This document shows, one piece after another, positions 1-8,537 of a stretch of DNA of 14,456 nucleotides (its first letter is position 1; the number at the start of each line of letters is the position of its first letter). Position numbers and translations under genes: made by a program. This DNA comes from Cristatella mucedo (lineage: Eukaryota > Bryozoa > Phylactolaemata > Cristatellidae), in contig WPIO01000649.1 of assembly GCA_009760855.2 (NCBI GenBank), positions 1 to 14,456 of the forward strand, in the 5' to 3' direction. Under the pieces are notes generated by a model. It made no database searches, was not told where the DNA came from, and was given only the letters and a program-made list of their open reading frames with translations.

Positions 1-69
1 TTTCAAGGGCCTAGATGTATCTGTATCTCCGTCTGTAACTCACAAAGTCATAAAGACCCCATGTGGGTG

Positions 70-645
70 TTACGCAGGAGAGTTTTGTATAGCGCAATCA
101 CAGCCTAAGCGGCGTTTCGGTACGCATTCGGTAGCCAACAGACTTCGTCTCACCCAACAAAGAGAAAGTGGGAATCATAGCAGAGCCGGGAGAGCAGTTG
201 AGATAGTGAGTAGCATAGAAGTAGCAGTTCAGGACCGCTGAAAAAGATGTGCCATCATCGGCAGTTGGAGAGTAGTTGTCTTTGCGTAAGAATTGTGGAA
301 GCGAGTTCCACAGTCTAGGACCTGCAGAGCTAAGCTTCAGTCGCCAACAGTCTTTAAGCGGAGGAATGGGACAGCTAATTTATTGTCCCACACAGGACCT
401 GAGGGTGCGAACAGGCTGAAACTGATGCAGCAGTTCAGCTAGGTACGAAGGAGCCAAGCCGTGGCGGCCCTTGTGGGTCAGCGTAGGAACTTTGCTCTGT
501 ATCCTTTGCTCAACCGGCAACCATCCTAGCTCTTTCAGCAGATGTGACACGTGTTCAAACCGCTGGGACTTGAAGACTAGCCTAGCAGCCATATTTATAG
601 TCAGCTGCCGAGGCCTAATAGATAGGGATTACGTTGTCTTGTGGT
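70..645 (-). pseudogene. Non-LTR retrotransposon RT, C-terminal fragment (element C, copy 1)
   Basis: Decayed C-terminal part of a reverse-transcriptase protein of the CR1/L2/Rex type, read on the minus strand. The conserved order is visible: INMAARLVF (about 605-579), a block reading LGWLPVEQRIQ (about 530-498), HGLAPSYLAELL (about 463-428), RTLRS, then LKTVGD, a stop codon, and SFSSAGPRLWNSLP (about 345-304). In intact relatives the stop position is usually Arg, so CGA to TGA is likely. Upstream, a degraded echo of the DYCNSLL block lies near 640-610. The polymerase core and endonuclease are absent, so this is a 5'-truncated dead copy. In this copy, indels near 332 and 388 add frameshifts. 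The frame closes at a TAA at 72-70. The 3' UTR and tail lie left of the window. Confidence 0.85.
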
Positions 646-1230
646 CCTATACAAGCAGGCTATGATGAGTAATATGGGTAGCAGCACAAAACTTGCTATG
701 TGGTCGAACCTGATGTTTGCTCTTGTGCCCAATGGCATAACCGGGGAATTTCAAAATATCATTTTCCTGACCACAGAAGGCAAGATTGTTTTCAATCAAT
801 GTCAAGCCATTTTCTATTTATTTTAGGTTAAAGATATTCGGAAGGCATTTTCTTTACCCATGCTAGAAAAATAAATGGAGATTGTTCACCCGGTGGCATT
901 TTCATTTCATTCTCATTATCCCATCTTCGAATATCGCTAATGTAGAGCAGCACTCGTCAACGTGCTTGCTCTGGCCCGTTTATGTAGGCGTGTAGTTTTT
1001 GTTCCCTAGCAAAAGAGGGCTTGATGCAGTCGTCTGCACAGTACTGCCGGTACAAAGCAGTGCTAGCAAGCATCGTATGCTGGTGTTGCATGTGATCTTT
1101 GTAGCTGTGTGATGCTGCTGTGATGCACCGATATGTGCTGATCGTCAGTACGTCATTGAGCACCGGTCCATGTCAGCAACCAACGTTAGCATTGGTTAGC
1201 TGTCTCACTGACTACTAACTCAGCCGAACT

Positions 1231-1245
1231 TGCTGCTGCTGCTGC
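1231..1245. repeat. TGC trinucleotide run, 5 units (copy 1)
   Basis: Five perfect TGC units, read as CAG (Gln) or AGC (Ser) on the minus strand. The length is the same in all three copies. Confidence 0.9.
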
Positions 1246-1997
1246 TGGACCGGATTTCTGTCGATCTGCCTGCTAAATTGCTGCCTGGAAATATCAATTT
1301 GTCGTTCTTTCTCGTCGGTTTCTCTGCTGATCTTTGGACAATGTGTTGCTTATTGGCCACTTGTAGCAGCTAATTGGGACTGAGCAGAGGTTTGAGAAAC
1401 AAAGCCTTCGGCCGAATCTCGAATCGCAATATACCACTCCTTAGACGATGTCGAGACTAAGATTACATCTCTGAAGTATCTCCGTTCTCTGGGGTTGTTT
1501 GCTGTTGTGTGTGCATTTTGCATGACTTTCTAGATAATGCGATTTTGGCTGTGCATTTTCAATCACGTGCCTCTTTCGAGCGGCTGCGATATAGCGATTT
1601 CTGAGGTTCTGACGACCCATCTTGGAGCATGCAGCAAATGGGAGATGGCTGTACAGCTTTAGTCAGTGCCCGAGCGGATAACGCTCATTCGGTTACCCTT
1701 TGCTCAATGAGCGATCACTCCTGTATGCAACCGCTTGCATGTCAGCTTTCTGCCTGCCGCTTCTGAAGGCAGCCATGGCCGCCGCCATTGCCAATACCAC
1801 CACCCCCTGCTGCTACACGCTCAAGCAAGCAGCAGTGCATGCGAGCACTATGCTCAGCAGAGTGCTGCTCTGCAGTTTATATCGATCAATCTCGATCGTC
1901 TGCAGGTGCGGCGAGACGTGTGTGGCGTGTCGACGGCAAATGGCTACCGTCAGGGCTCTTACGACGAGAATCATCTGCACAAGAAGCTCTACTTTTT

Positions 1998-2014
1998 GCC
2001 CGGTTGGACCGGGC
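1998..2014. repeat. Short perfect hairpin, 7-bp stem and 3-nt loop (copy 1)
   Basis: gcccggt, loop tgg, accgggc. It is preceded by five t on the plus strand. It resembles a stem-loop but there is no gene to which a role could be tied. Present unchanged in all copies. Confidence 0.6.
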
Positions 2015-2178
2015 CAAGCTCGTAACCCAGCCTTTGGCCATACTCGGCACAATGACTGCCTACGGGTCAAGATTATTCAGCGCACAAGTGCTGTTCATTG
2101 GGGCGCTCCCACCCAACTGCATGTACAAAGCTCTTGCATAGACCGCCTATTAGCGTGCCTTCATCATCAGCCTTTGAT

Positions 2179-2264
2179 CCTCTGTCTCAGTCTCTCTTTC
2201 TCTCCCAGTCTCTCTCTTTCTCTGACTCGGACTCACATCTTTCAAATCCTTGCACGCACACACA
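2179..2264. repeat. Pyrimidine-rich CT tract followed by a CA run (copy 1)
   Basis: 2179-2234 is almost pure C/T on the plus strand, made of imperfect tctct and cagtctct units. 2253-2264 is a short CA run with one G. This is simple-sequence DNA. The purine strand could form a local triplex or slip in replication, but nothing here shows a function. Confidence 0.85.
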
Positions 2265-3063
2265 TGCTGGTACTTGTGGATTTTGATTCATGCGGTGTCG
2301 ACAAAGGTCACAGCCTGTAATTGCAGTATCCTGAGCTTGGTGAACCCAACTGAGTATTTAGAATATGTCATTTGAAGAATATACGTTTGCCAATTTGCTG
2401 CATGCTCTTGTGGCACAATGCTTTCAGTTTGTGCTTTTGAAATGTACATCCAGCTTGTTTTGTAAGTAGCCGCCATTGGCAGCAGGAGTGAGTGCTGTAT
2501 TTCAAAAGCCTTGTCGACTCTTGCGATTATATCTATGTAATTAAGGTTTTGGTGTATTCCCGAGACAAAACTGCCTCCTCACCGACCCAGTACCAATCAA
2601 ATGGAAAGGACCCACAGTTTAGGGGTATTGGAGTTCAAACCCTCACTAAAGGCCACCGAAATAAGGTATAATCTGCAGTTTCCATATTCTGTAGAAGCCA
2701 GAGCTGCCATGAGCAAACCATTCGAACTATAATTTGCATGGGTTCGAAGCAGTTGGATGGATAGTTTTTGTAATGAAAAGAGCTCAAATTGCTTCCTTTG
2801 CTGTAAACGTGCTATGCAACCAGTGGGGTTAAACAACTGCTGGTGGTGCCATCACTGGCAAGTACTGTTTGGACTTGGCCAGACCATGACCTTGTCAAAG
2901 ACGTGCATAAATGCATCAAGTTTCTACTATGAAAACTCTTGCTAAATCAGCTATCTTAAGTATGAGGCAGTGGCTAGTCTCCAGACCCGGAGGCCAATTA
3001 CCTGCGGCTGGGTGTATGGTTCGGATAAGCTGTCTGTGCTGCCTCCCTTGGCTGTTCATTTGG

Positions 3064-3354
3064 TAATAATAATAAAATAATTGTATAGCGCCCCCTCAGA
3101 TAACTTAATCTCTTTCTAGGCACTTGACATTTGCTGCAAAGGAAGCATGATCGAATGGCTAATGGCAGCATGCTCAATATCAACAAGCATGACATGGTTG
3201 AATGAGACATGCACAGTGTCAGCATGCAAAAGCAGGCAAAGGACGGATCCACTAGATACTATAATAGATACATGCATTTTAACTTCTTTTTAACTGGTCA
3301 AGTCAGGTATGTCGTAACGCCAGTCGTTAGTGAGTTACCGGCTTTGGGAGCATA
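3064..3354 (-). mobile_element. LINE 3' end, element A (5'-truncated, copy 1)
   Basis: Minus-strand 3' end of the same family as B and C. The left edge is a taa-type tandem run (3064-3081). A conserved tail block follows, with the core aatctctttctaggcactt (3107-3125), then a diverged match to B up to the segment that in B encodes WNSLP. That segment is the end of RT in intact relatives; here it is ttagtgagttaccggctttg, with the coding sense lost. A minus frame of 84 codons (3252-2998) reads SCFLCSKC and PRKRLS through the tail and resembles B's (same residues), but A lacks about a dozen codons that B has. The match stops at 3354, where element D begins in the opposite direction. Confidence 0.75.
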
Positions 3355-3418
3355 CAGGAAATTTAAAGTGCCTAGAAAGAGATTGAGTTCTCCAAGGGCG
3401 CATCAAATGTATTATTAG
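3355..3418 (+). mobile_element. LINE 3' end in opposite orientation, element D (copy 1)
   Basis: A 64-bp plus-strand copy of the family's tail. caggaaatttaaag is followed by tgcctagaaagagatt, a g-rich block, and a short attatta end (3411-3417). Translated, it ends in KVPRKRLSSPRA and a Tyr-Tyr stop, parallel to the minus-strand reading of A, B and C. It starts exactly where A stops, so A and D sit head-to-head with tails outward. The 19-bp core (cctagaaagagatt side) is a perfect inverted match to A's core, including the a in gcactt that B and C lack. Confidence 0.7.
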
Positions 3419-3516
3419 TGTTATACGAACAAGAGGCGTCTAAAGGAATTCGTACGAGGTAAAGGATTATATTTAGAAAAGCATGTGGTACCATGCTCAG
3501 CCTGGTGGGGCAGTAG

Positions 3517-4322
3517 ATAATAATAATAATCATGCACTTGATACGCCCTCAGAGAACTCAAATCTCTTTCTAGGTGCTGTACATTTGCTGCAAAGGAAAC
3601 ACGACTGAATGGTGAGTGGTATTATGCTTGATAAACAACATGAATAACATGTTGAAATGCAGAGGGTCAGCATACAAATGTGGTTAATCGGAGCAGGCAA
3701 CAGTGTCAGCATGCATAAGCACACGAAGGACGAATCACGGGGACTCACTAAATGCTGTCCTAAATAAGTGCGTTTTAATTTCCGTTTAAATGTGGTCAAG
3801 TCAGGAGAAATCGGGAGCGAGTTCCATGCTTTTGGGAGCATACCAACTAAGACATTGTCCAAATGATGTGAGGTTGCAGATTCATAGATAGCCAGGAGCC
3901 AAAGAATGGAGGTACCTAAAAGTTAGTGCCAGAATCTTGAAGTCGATGCGTTGCTTAACTTGTAGCCAGTGCAGGTCGGCGAGAAGTGGTGTGGTGTGGC
4001 AACTGCTCTGCTAACGGCTGCAGGGCCTAGCTGCAAAGTTGTTCACGAGCTGCAAGCCCCTGACTGCACAGGCCAGTAGACCAGCAAGCAGTGAGTTACA
4101 GTAGTCGAGAGGGCATGTCACGGATGCATGGACCAATTTAGATGTACCACTGTTTGAAAAGCCCGAATTTAGCTGTTATGTTAGGTAGCTGGAAGGGGCT
4201 GTGGAGCTGACGTGGTCGTCAATTGAAAGGTAACTTTGGAACAGGACCCCTAGATTTGGCTAAGTCTAGTGAAGTATACTGCAGGAGATGCTTGTGCTAC
4301 CCAAAACGATCAGGACATATTG
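3517..4322 (-). pseudogene. Non-LTR retrotransposon RT C-terminal region with 3' tail, element B (copy 1)
   Basis: Minus-strand remnant of a CR1/L2-like retrotransposon. Going 5' to 3', these blocks can be read in shifting frames: LIVLGSTS (about 4318-4295), LGVLFQSYLSIDDHVSS (about 4255-4205), LVHASVTC followed by LDYCNSLLAGLL (DYCN at 4106-4095), LLADLHWLQVKQRIDFKIL (about 3985-3930), LHSLAPGYL, and KAWNSLP with FKRKLKRTYLGQ (about 3835-3755). This order matches the region after the polymerase core in that clade. At least two frameshifts and several stops separate the blocks. An open stretch of 110 codons (3862-3530) runs past the RT end into the tail. The tail ends in an ATA run (3517-3530). 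Polymerase YADD and endonuclease parts are absent, so this is a dead, 5'-truncated copy. Confidence 0.85.
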
Positions 4323-4350
4323 TAGCAAACCTGTGTGCAGGTTCCACACA

Positions 4351-4459
4351 GCCGCGGGCCTATCTGACGCAGCAGCCGACATGGCGACATGCCGACACGA
4401 TCGTAATTAATATGCCGGTTACCTGCCGCCGGCGTATCTGACGCAGCTTCCGACATGGC
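4351..4459. repeat. 35-bp direct repeat pair, 74-bp spacing (copy 1)
   Basis: 4351-4385 and 4425-4459 match at 31 of 35 positions, sharing tatctgacgcag and ccgacatggc. The start-to-start distance is 74 bp. This is a local duplication whose origin is not visible. Confidence 0.8.
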
Positions 4460-4475
4460 AAACCCAGTCGGAAGC
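4446..4475. repeat. Perfect 9-bp hairpin, 12-nt loop (copy 1)
   Basis: gcttccgac at 4446-4454 pairs with gtcggaagc at 4467-4475. It overlaps the second 35-bp repeat arm. Confidence 0.7.
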
Positions 4476-4560
4476 GATAAGCGTTTAGATGTTCAAAGCA
4501 CATAATTTCTTACGCCCTGAGGTCAAACAACAAACAGATCAGCTTTAAGCACACAAAAGC

Positions 4561-4574
4561 CTTTATTAATAAAG
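4561..4574. promoter_or_regulatory. 14-bp palindrome with AATAAA on both strands (copy 1)
   Basis: ctttattaataaag is a perfect palindrome carrying the polyadenylation hexamer on each strand (plus 4568-4573, minus 4567-4562), with partly complementary cacac and gtgtg outside it. It could act as a two-way poly(A) signal. It may also be chance in AT-rich DNA, and no transcript is known. Confidence 0.35.
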
Positions 4575-4648
4575 CGTGTGAATCACTCCAGCCTTAAGCC
4601 CTAGCGATAGGTAAGCACAAACTATAAAGAGCAGAAGACGCAGTGACG

Positions 4649-4815
4649 ATAATAATAATAATAATTCACTTGATAAAGCGCCCTCAGAGAACTTAATCTC
4701 TTTCTAGGCGCTTTACATTTGCTGTAAAGTGAAATGCAATTGAATGGTAAGTAAAATCATGCTTGAAAAAAAACTAACGAAATGAATAATATATAAATTG
4801 CCATAGACAGAGCAA
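4649..4815 (-). mobile_element. 3' tail of element C, CR1/L2-like LINE (copy 1/2 junction)
   Basis: On the minus strand this is the 3' end of the retrotransposon whose RT fragment lies at 5081-5658. It starts with an ATA/TAT tandem run at 4649-4665, as expected for a LINE ending in short tandem repeats. A conserved block follows at 4670-4733, with the core ctctttctaggcgctttaca near 4699-4718, shared with tails A, B and D. Similarity to B extends to about 4815. Of the four tails this one keeps the most regular form of the motif (gcgctttaca and gcgccctcagagaactta), so it may be the youngest. The stretch 4816-5080 is the rest of its presumed 3' UTR and shows nothing else clear. Confidence 0.75.
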
Positions 4816-5080
4816 AATGTATTTGCTGTGTGCAAGCAGCCTCTTGATGCCATTTAAATTGATAAGACCTTATGCATATTTGTGTACATGGTTATAACGT
4901 GTTGTAGCATTTTTTCAATGTTTGTTAAAGTCCCCTGTATAGTTACACTTCTATGGATACTACTTTATAACGTTATATCAGCCTTACTGTCACTAATTCT
5001 CTTGCAGAAAGTTTTCAAGTGCCTAGATGTATCTGTATCTCCGTCTGTAACTCCACAAAGTCATAAAGACCATGTGGGTG

Positions 5081-5658
5081 TTACGCAGGAGAGTTTTGTA
5101 TAGCGCAATCACAGCCTAAGCGGCTTTCGGTACGCATTCGGTAGCCAACAGACTTCGTCTCACCCAACAAAGAGAAAGTGGGAAGCATAGCAGAGTCGGG
5201 AGAGCAGTTGAGATAGTGAGTAGCATAGAAGTAGCAGTTCAGGACCGCTGAAAAAGAGATGTGCCATCATCGGCAGTTGGAGAGTAGTTGTCTTTGCGTA
5301 AGAATTGTGGAAGCGAGTTCCACAGTCTAGGACCTGCAGAGCTAAAGCTTCAGTCGCCAACAGTCTTTAAGCGGAGGAATGGGACAGCTAATTTATTGTC
5401 CACACAGGACCTGAGGGTGCGAACAGGCTGAAAACTGATGCAGCAGTTCAGCTAGGTACGAAGGAGCCAAGCCGTGGCGGCCCTTGTGGGTCAGCGTAGG
5501 AACTTTGCTCTGTATCCTTTGCTCAACCGGCAACCATCCTAGCTCTTTCAGCAGATGTGACACGTGTTCAAACCGCTGGGACTTGAAGACTAGCCTAGCA
5601 GCCATATTTATAGTCAGCTGCCGAGGCCTAATAGATAGGGATTACGTTGTCTTGTGGT
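5081..5658 (-). pseudogene. Non-LTR retrotransposon RT, C-terminal fragment (element C, copy 2)
   Basis: Same fragment as at 70-645, here continuous with its 3' UTR and its tail at 4649. The open stretch from MAARLVF to about RTLRS runs 5605-5393. An extra a near 5433 shifts the frame inside the conserved region, and an extra ag near 5257 shifts it again after WNSLP. Both changes are absent from copy 3, so they may be sequencing errors on top of the real TGA stop. No catalytic region is present. Confidence 0.85.
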
Positions 5659-6244
5659 CCTATACAAGCAGGCTATGATGAGTAATATGGGTAGCAGCAC
5701 AAAACTTGCTATGTGGTCGAACCTGATGTTTGCTCTTGTGCCCAATGGCATAACCGGGGAATTTCAAAATATCATTTTCCTGACCACAGAAGGCAAGATT
5801 GTTTTCAATCAATGTCAAGCCATTTTCTATTTATTTTAGGTTAAAGATATTCGGAAGGCATTTTCTTTTACCCATGCTAGAAAAATAAATGGAGATTGTT
5901 CACCCGGTGGCATTTTCATTTCATTCTCATTATCCCATCTTCGAATATCGCTAATGTAGAGCAGCACTCGTCAACGTGCTTGCTCTGGCCCGTTTATGTA
6001 GGCGTGTAGTTTTTGTTCCCTAGCAAAGAGGGGCTTGATGCAGTCGTCTGCACAGTACTGCCGGTACAAAGCAGTGCTAGCAAGCATCGTATGCTGGTGT
6101 TGCATGTGATCTTTGTAGCTGTGTGATGCTGCTGTGATGCACCGATATGTGCTGATCGTCAGTACGTCATTGAGCACCGGTCCATGTCAGCAACCAACGT
6201 TAGCATTGGTTAGCTGTCTCACTGACTACTAACTCAGCCGAACT

Positions 6245-6259
6245 TGCTGCTGCTGCTGC
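6245..6259. repeat. TGC trinucleotide run, 5 units (copy 2)
   Basis: Same run as 1231-1245, unchanged in length. Confidence 0.9.
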
Positions 6260-7018
6260 TGGACCGGATTTCTGTCGATCTGCCTGCTAAATTGCTGCCT
6301 GGAAATATCAATTTGTCGTTCTTTCTCGTCGGTTTCTCTGCTGATCTTTGGACAATGTGTTGCTTATTGGCCACTTGTAGCAGCTAATTGGGACTGAGCA
6401 GAGGTTTGAGAAACAAAGCCTTCGGCCGAATCTCGAATCGCAATATACCACTCCTTAGACGATGTCGAGACTAAGATTACATCTCTGAAGTATCTCCGTT
6501 CTCTGGGTTGTTTGCTGTTGTGTGTGCATTTTTGCATGACTTTCTAGATAATGCGATTTTGGCTGTGCATTTTCAATCACGTGCCTCTTTCGAGCGGCTG
6601 CGATATAGCGATTTCTGAGGTTCTGACGACCCATCTTGGAGCATGCAGCAAATGGGAGATGGCTGTACAGCTTTAGTCAGTGCCCGAGCGGATAACGCTC
6701 ATTCGGTTACCCTTTGCTCAATGAGCGATCACTCCTGTATGCAAAAAACCGCTTGCATGTCAGCTTTCTGCCTGCCGCTTCTGAAGGCAGCCATGGCCGC
6801 CGCCATTGCCAATACCACCACCCCCTGCTGCTACACGCTCAAGCAAGCAGCAGTGCATGCGAGCACTATGCTCAGCAGAGTGCTGCTCTGCAGTTTATAT
6901 CGATCAATCTCGATCGTCTGCAGGTGCGGCGAGACGTGTGTGGTGGCGTGTCGACGGCAAATGGCTACCGTCAGGGCTCTTACGACGAGAATCATCTGCA
7001 CAAGAAGCTCTACTTTTT

Positions 7019-7035
7019 GCCCGGTTGGACCGGGC
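7019..7035. repeat. Short perfect hairpin (copy 2)
   Basis: Same hairpin as 1998-2014. Confidence 0.6.
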
Positions 7036-7196
7036 CAAGCTCGTAACCCAGCCTTTGGCCATACTCGGCACAATGACTGCCTACGGGTCAAGATTATTCA
7101 GCGCACAAGTGCTGTTCATTGGGGCGCTCCCACCCAACTGCATGTACAAAGCTCTTGCATAGACCGCCTATTAGCGTGCCTTCATCAGCCTTTGAT

Positions 7197-7282
7197 CCTC
7201 TGTCTCAGTCTCTCTTTCTCTCCCAGTCTCTCTCTTTCTCTGACTCGGACTCACATCTTTCAAATCCTTGCACGCACACACA
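7197..7282. repeat. Pyrimidine-rich CT tract followed by a CA run (copy 2)
   Basis: Same tract as in copy 1 with no length change, although such tracts are usually unstable. A real old duplication would be expected to differ here. Confidence 0.85.
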
Positions 7283-8083
7283 TGCTGGTACTTGTGGATT
7301 TTGATTCATGCGGTGTCGACAAAGGTCACAGCCTGTAATTGCAGTATCCTGAGCTTGGTGAACCCAACTGAGTATTTAGAATATGTCATTTGAAGAATAT
7401 ACGTTTGCCAATTTGCTGCATGCTCTTGTGGCACAATGCTTTCAGTTTGTGCTTTTGAAATGTACATCCAGCTTGTTTTGTAAGTAGCCGCCATTGGCAG
7501 CAGGAGTGAGTGCTGTATTTCAAAAGCCTTGTCGACTCTTGCGATTATATCTATGTAATTAAGGTTTTGGTGTATTCCCGAGACAAAACTGCCTCCTCAC
7601 CGACCCAGTACCAATCAAAAATGGAAAGGACCCACAGTTTAGGGGTATTGGAGTTCAAACCCTCACTAAAGGCCACCGAAATAAGGTATAATCTGCAGTT
7701 TCCATATTCTGTAGAAGCCAGAGCTGCCATGAGCAAACCATTCGAACTATAATTTGCATGGGTTCGAAGCAGTTGGATGGATAGTTTTTGTAATGAAAAG
7801 AGCTCAAATTGCTTCCTTTGCTGTAAACGTGCTATGCAACCAGTGGGTTAAAACAACTGCTGGTGGTGCCATCACTGGCAAGTACTGTTTGGACTTGGCC
7901 AGACCATGACCTTGTCAAAGACGTGCATAAATGCATCAAGTTTCTACTATGAAAACTCTTGCTAAATCAGCTATCTTAAGTATGAGGCAGTGGCTAGTCT
8001 CCAGACCCGGAGGCCAATTACCTGCGGCTGGGTGTATGGTTCGGATAAGCTGTCTGTGCTGCCTCCCTTGGCTGTTCATTTGG

Positions 8084-8375
8084 TAATAATAATAAAATAA
8101 TTGTATAGCGCCCCCTCAGATAACTTAATCTCTTTCTAGGCACTTGACATTTGCTGCAAAGGAAGCATGATCGAATGGCTAATGGCAGCATGCTCAATAT
8201 CAACAAGCATGACATGGTTGAATGAGACATGCACAGTGTCAGCATGCAAAAGCAGGCAAAGGACGGATCCACTAGATACTATAATAGATACATGCATTTT
8301 AACTTCTTTTTTAACTGGTCAAGTCAGGTATGTCGTAACGCCAGTCGTTAGTGAGTTACCGGCTTTGGGAGCATA
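8084..8375 (-). mobile_element. LINE 3' end, element A (copy 2)
   Basis: Same as 3064-3354, with one extra t near 8308 as the only difference seen. Confidence 0.75.
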
Positions 8376-8439
8376 CAGGAAATTTAAAGTGCCTAGAAAG
8401 AGATTGAGTTCTCCAAGGGCGCATCAAATGTATTATTAG
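8376..8439 (+). mobile_element. LINE 3' end in opposite orientation, element D (copy 2)
   Basis: Same as 3355-3418, with no difference seen. Confidence 0.7.
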
Positions 8440-8537
8440 TGTTATACGAACAAGAGGCGTCTAAAGGAATTCGTACGAGGTAAAGGATTATATTTAGAAA
8501 AGCATGTGGTACCATGCTCAGCCTGGTGGGGCAGTAG

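Larger units (their letters stand above)
646..3063. other. About 2.4 kb without a supportable gene (copy 1)
   Basis: I found no conserved protein domain, RNA gene or transposon terminus here. Open frames of 60-206 codons exist on both strands. The largest is plus 1700-2320, in a region low in stop codons that is also open in the other two plus frames between about 1735 and 2141. That argues for composition rather than coding. The frames start at different places in the three copies because of run-length indels. It contains a TGC run (1231-1245), a pyrimidine-rich tract (2179-2234), a CA run (2253-2264) and small hairpins. It could be intron or intergenic DNA of the host. A 56-codon open minus-strand stretch at about 655-825 might be a degraded upstream part of element C. 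Confidence 0.6.
4323..4648. other. Gap between elements B and C, no gene (copy 1)
   Basis: About 326 bp between B's upstream edge and C's tail. It carries a small stem (aacctg, tgtg, caggtt at 4327-4342), a 35-bp direct repeat, a 9-bp hairpin and a palindrome. No coding frame is supported. It is GC-richer and CpG-richer in 4350-4480 than its surroundings, so that part may be a separate insertion. Confidence 0.6.
1..5012. repeat. Tandem repeat unit, copy 1 (about 5.02 kb)
   Basis: First of three direct copies of one unit. The base at 11 matches 5023 and 10042, and the match continues along the whole length. The start is set by the window edge, so the phase is arbitrary, and element C is split across this boundary. 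Relative to copy 2 it has about twenty indels of 1-4 bp, mostly in runs (extra cc near 59, aaaa near 1012, gggg near 1495, a-run near 4766). It has three substitutions, at about 8, 175 and 187, all close to the window start. Identity is otherwise essentially complete by eye. This is either a real young tandem duplication or a concatemer or assembly product. Confidence 0.97.
5659..8083. other. About 2.4 kb without a supportable gene (copy 2)
   Basis: Same sequence as 646-3063. Four extra a near 6744 let a plus-strand frame run 231 codons (6643-7338), joining two frames that are separate in copy 1. The gain comes from a homopolymer change, so it is weak evidence for a gene. A second plus frame (7510-7752, ending in a stretch reading EIRYNLQFPYSVEARAA) is open only because two extra a occur near 7617. 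Confidence 0.6.

Noticed and set aside
471-826. Plus-strand frames at 471-665 and 641-826, repeated in all copies
   Set aside because: The first is the antisense of the RT fragment of element C. The second has no recognisable product and lies in a stretch open on both strands.
1177-1196. Small inverted repeat (aaccaa, ttggtt) and several other 5-7 bp stems in 646-2990
   Set aside because: Stems this short are expected by chance in 2.4 kb and have no supporting context.
1668-1702. tRNA-like or SINE A-box-like stretch (gcccgagcggataacgctc)
   Set aside because: The small stem is there, but no B box at the right distance, no acceptor stem and no anticodon arm could be built.
2740-2752. B-box-like gggttcgaagca, which could suggest a SINE promoter
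   Set aside because: No A box 30-60 bases upstream and no tRNA-like fold around it.
3064-3418. A+D as a classic DNA-transposon MITE with terminal inverted repeats
   Set aside because: The inverted parts are the same LINE 3' tail found singly in B and C, and no clear target-site duplication was seen; a retrotransposon origin is simpler.
4223-4441. Plus-strand frame of 72 codons, also at 9245-9463
   Set aside because: Largely antisense of element B's RT blocks; lost in copy 3 through the 31-bp deletion.
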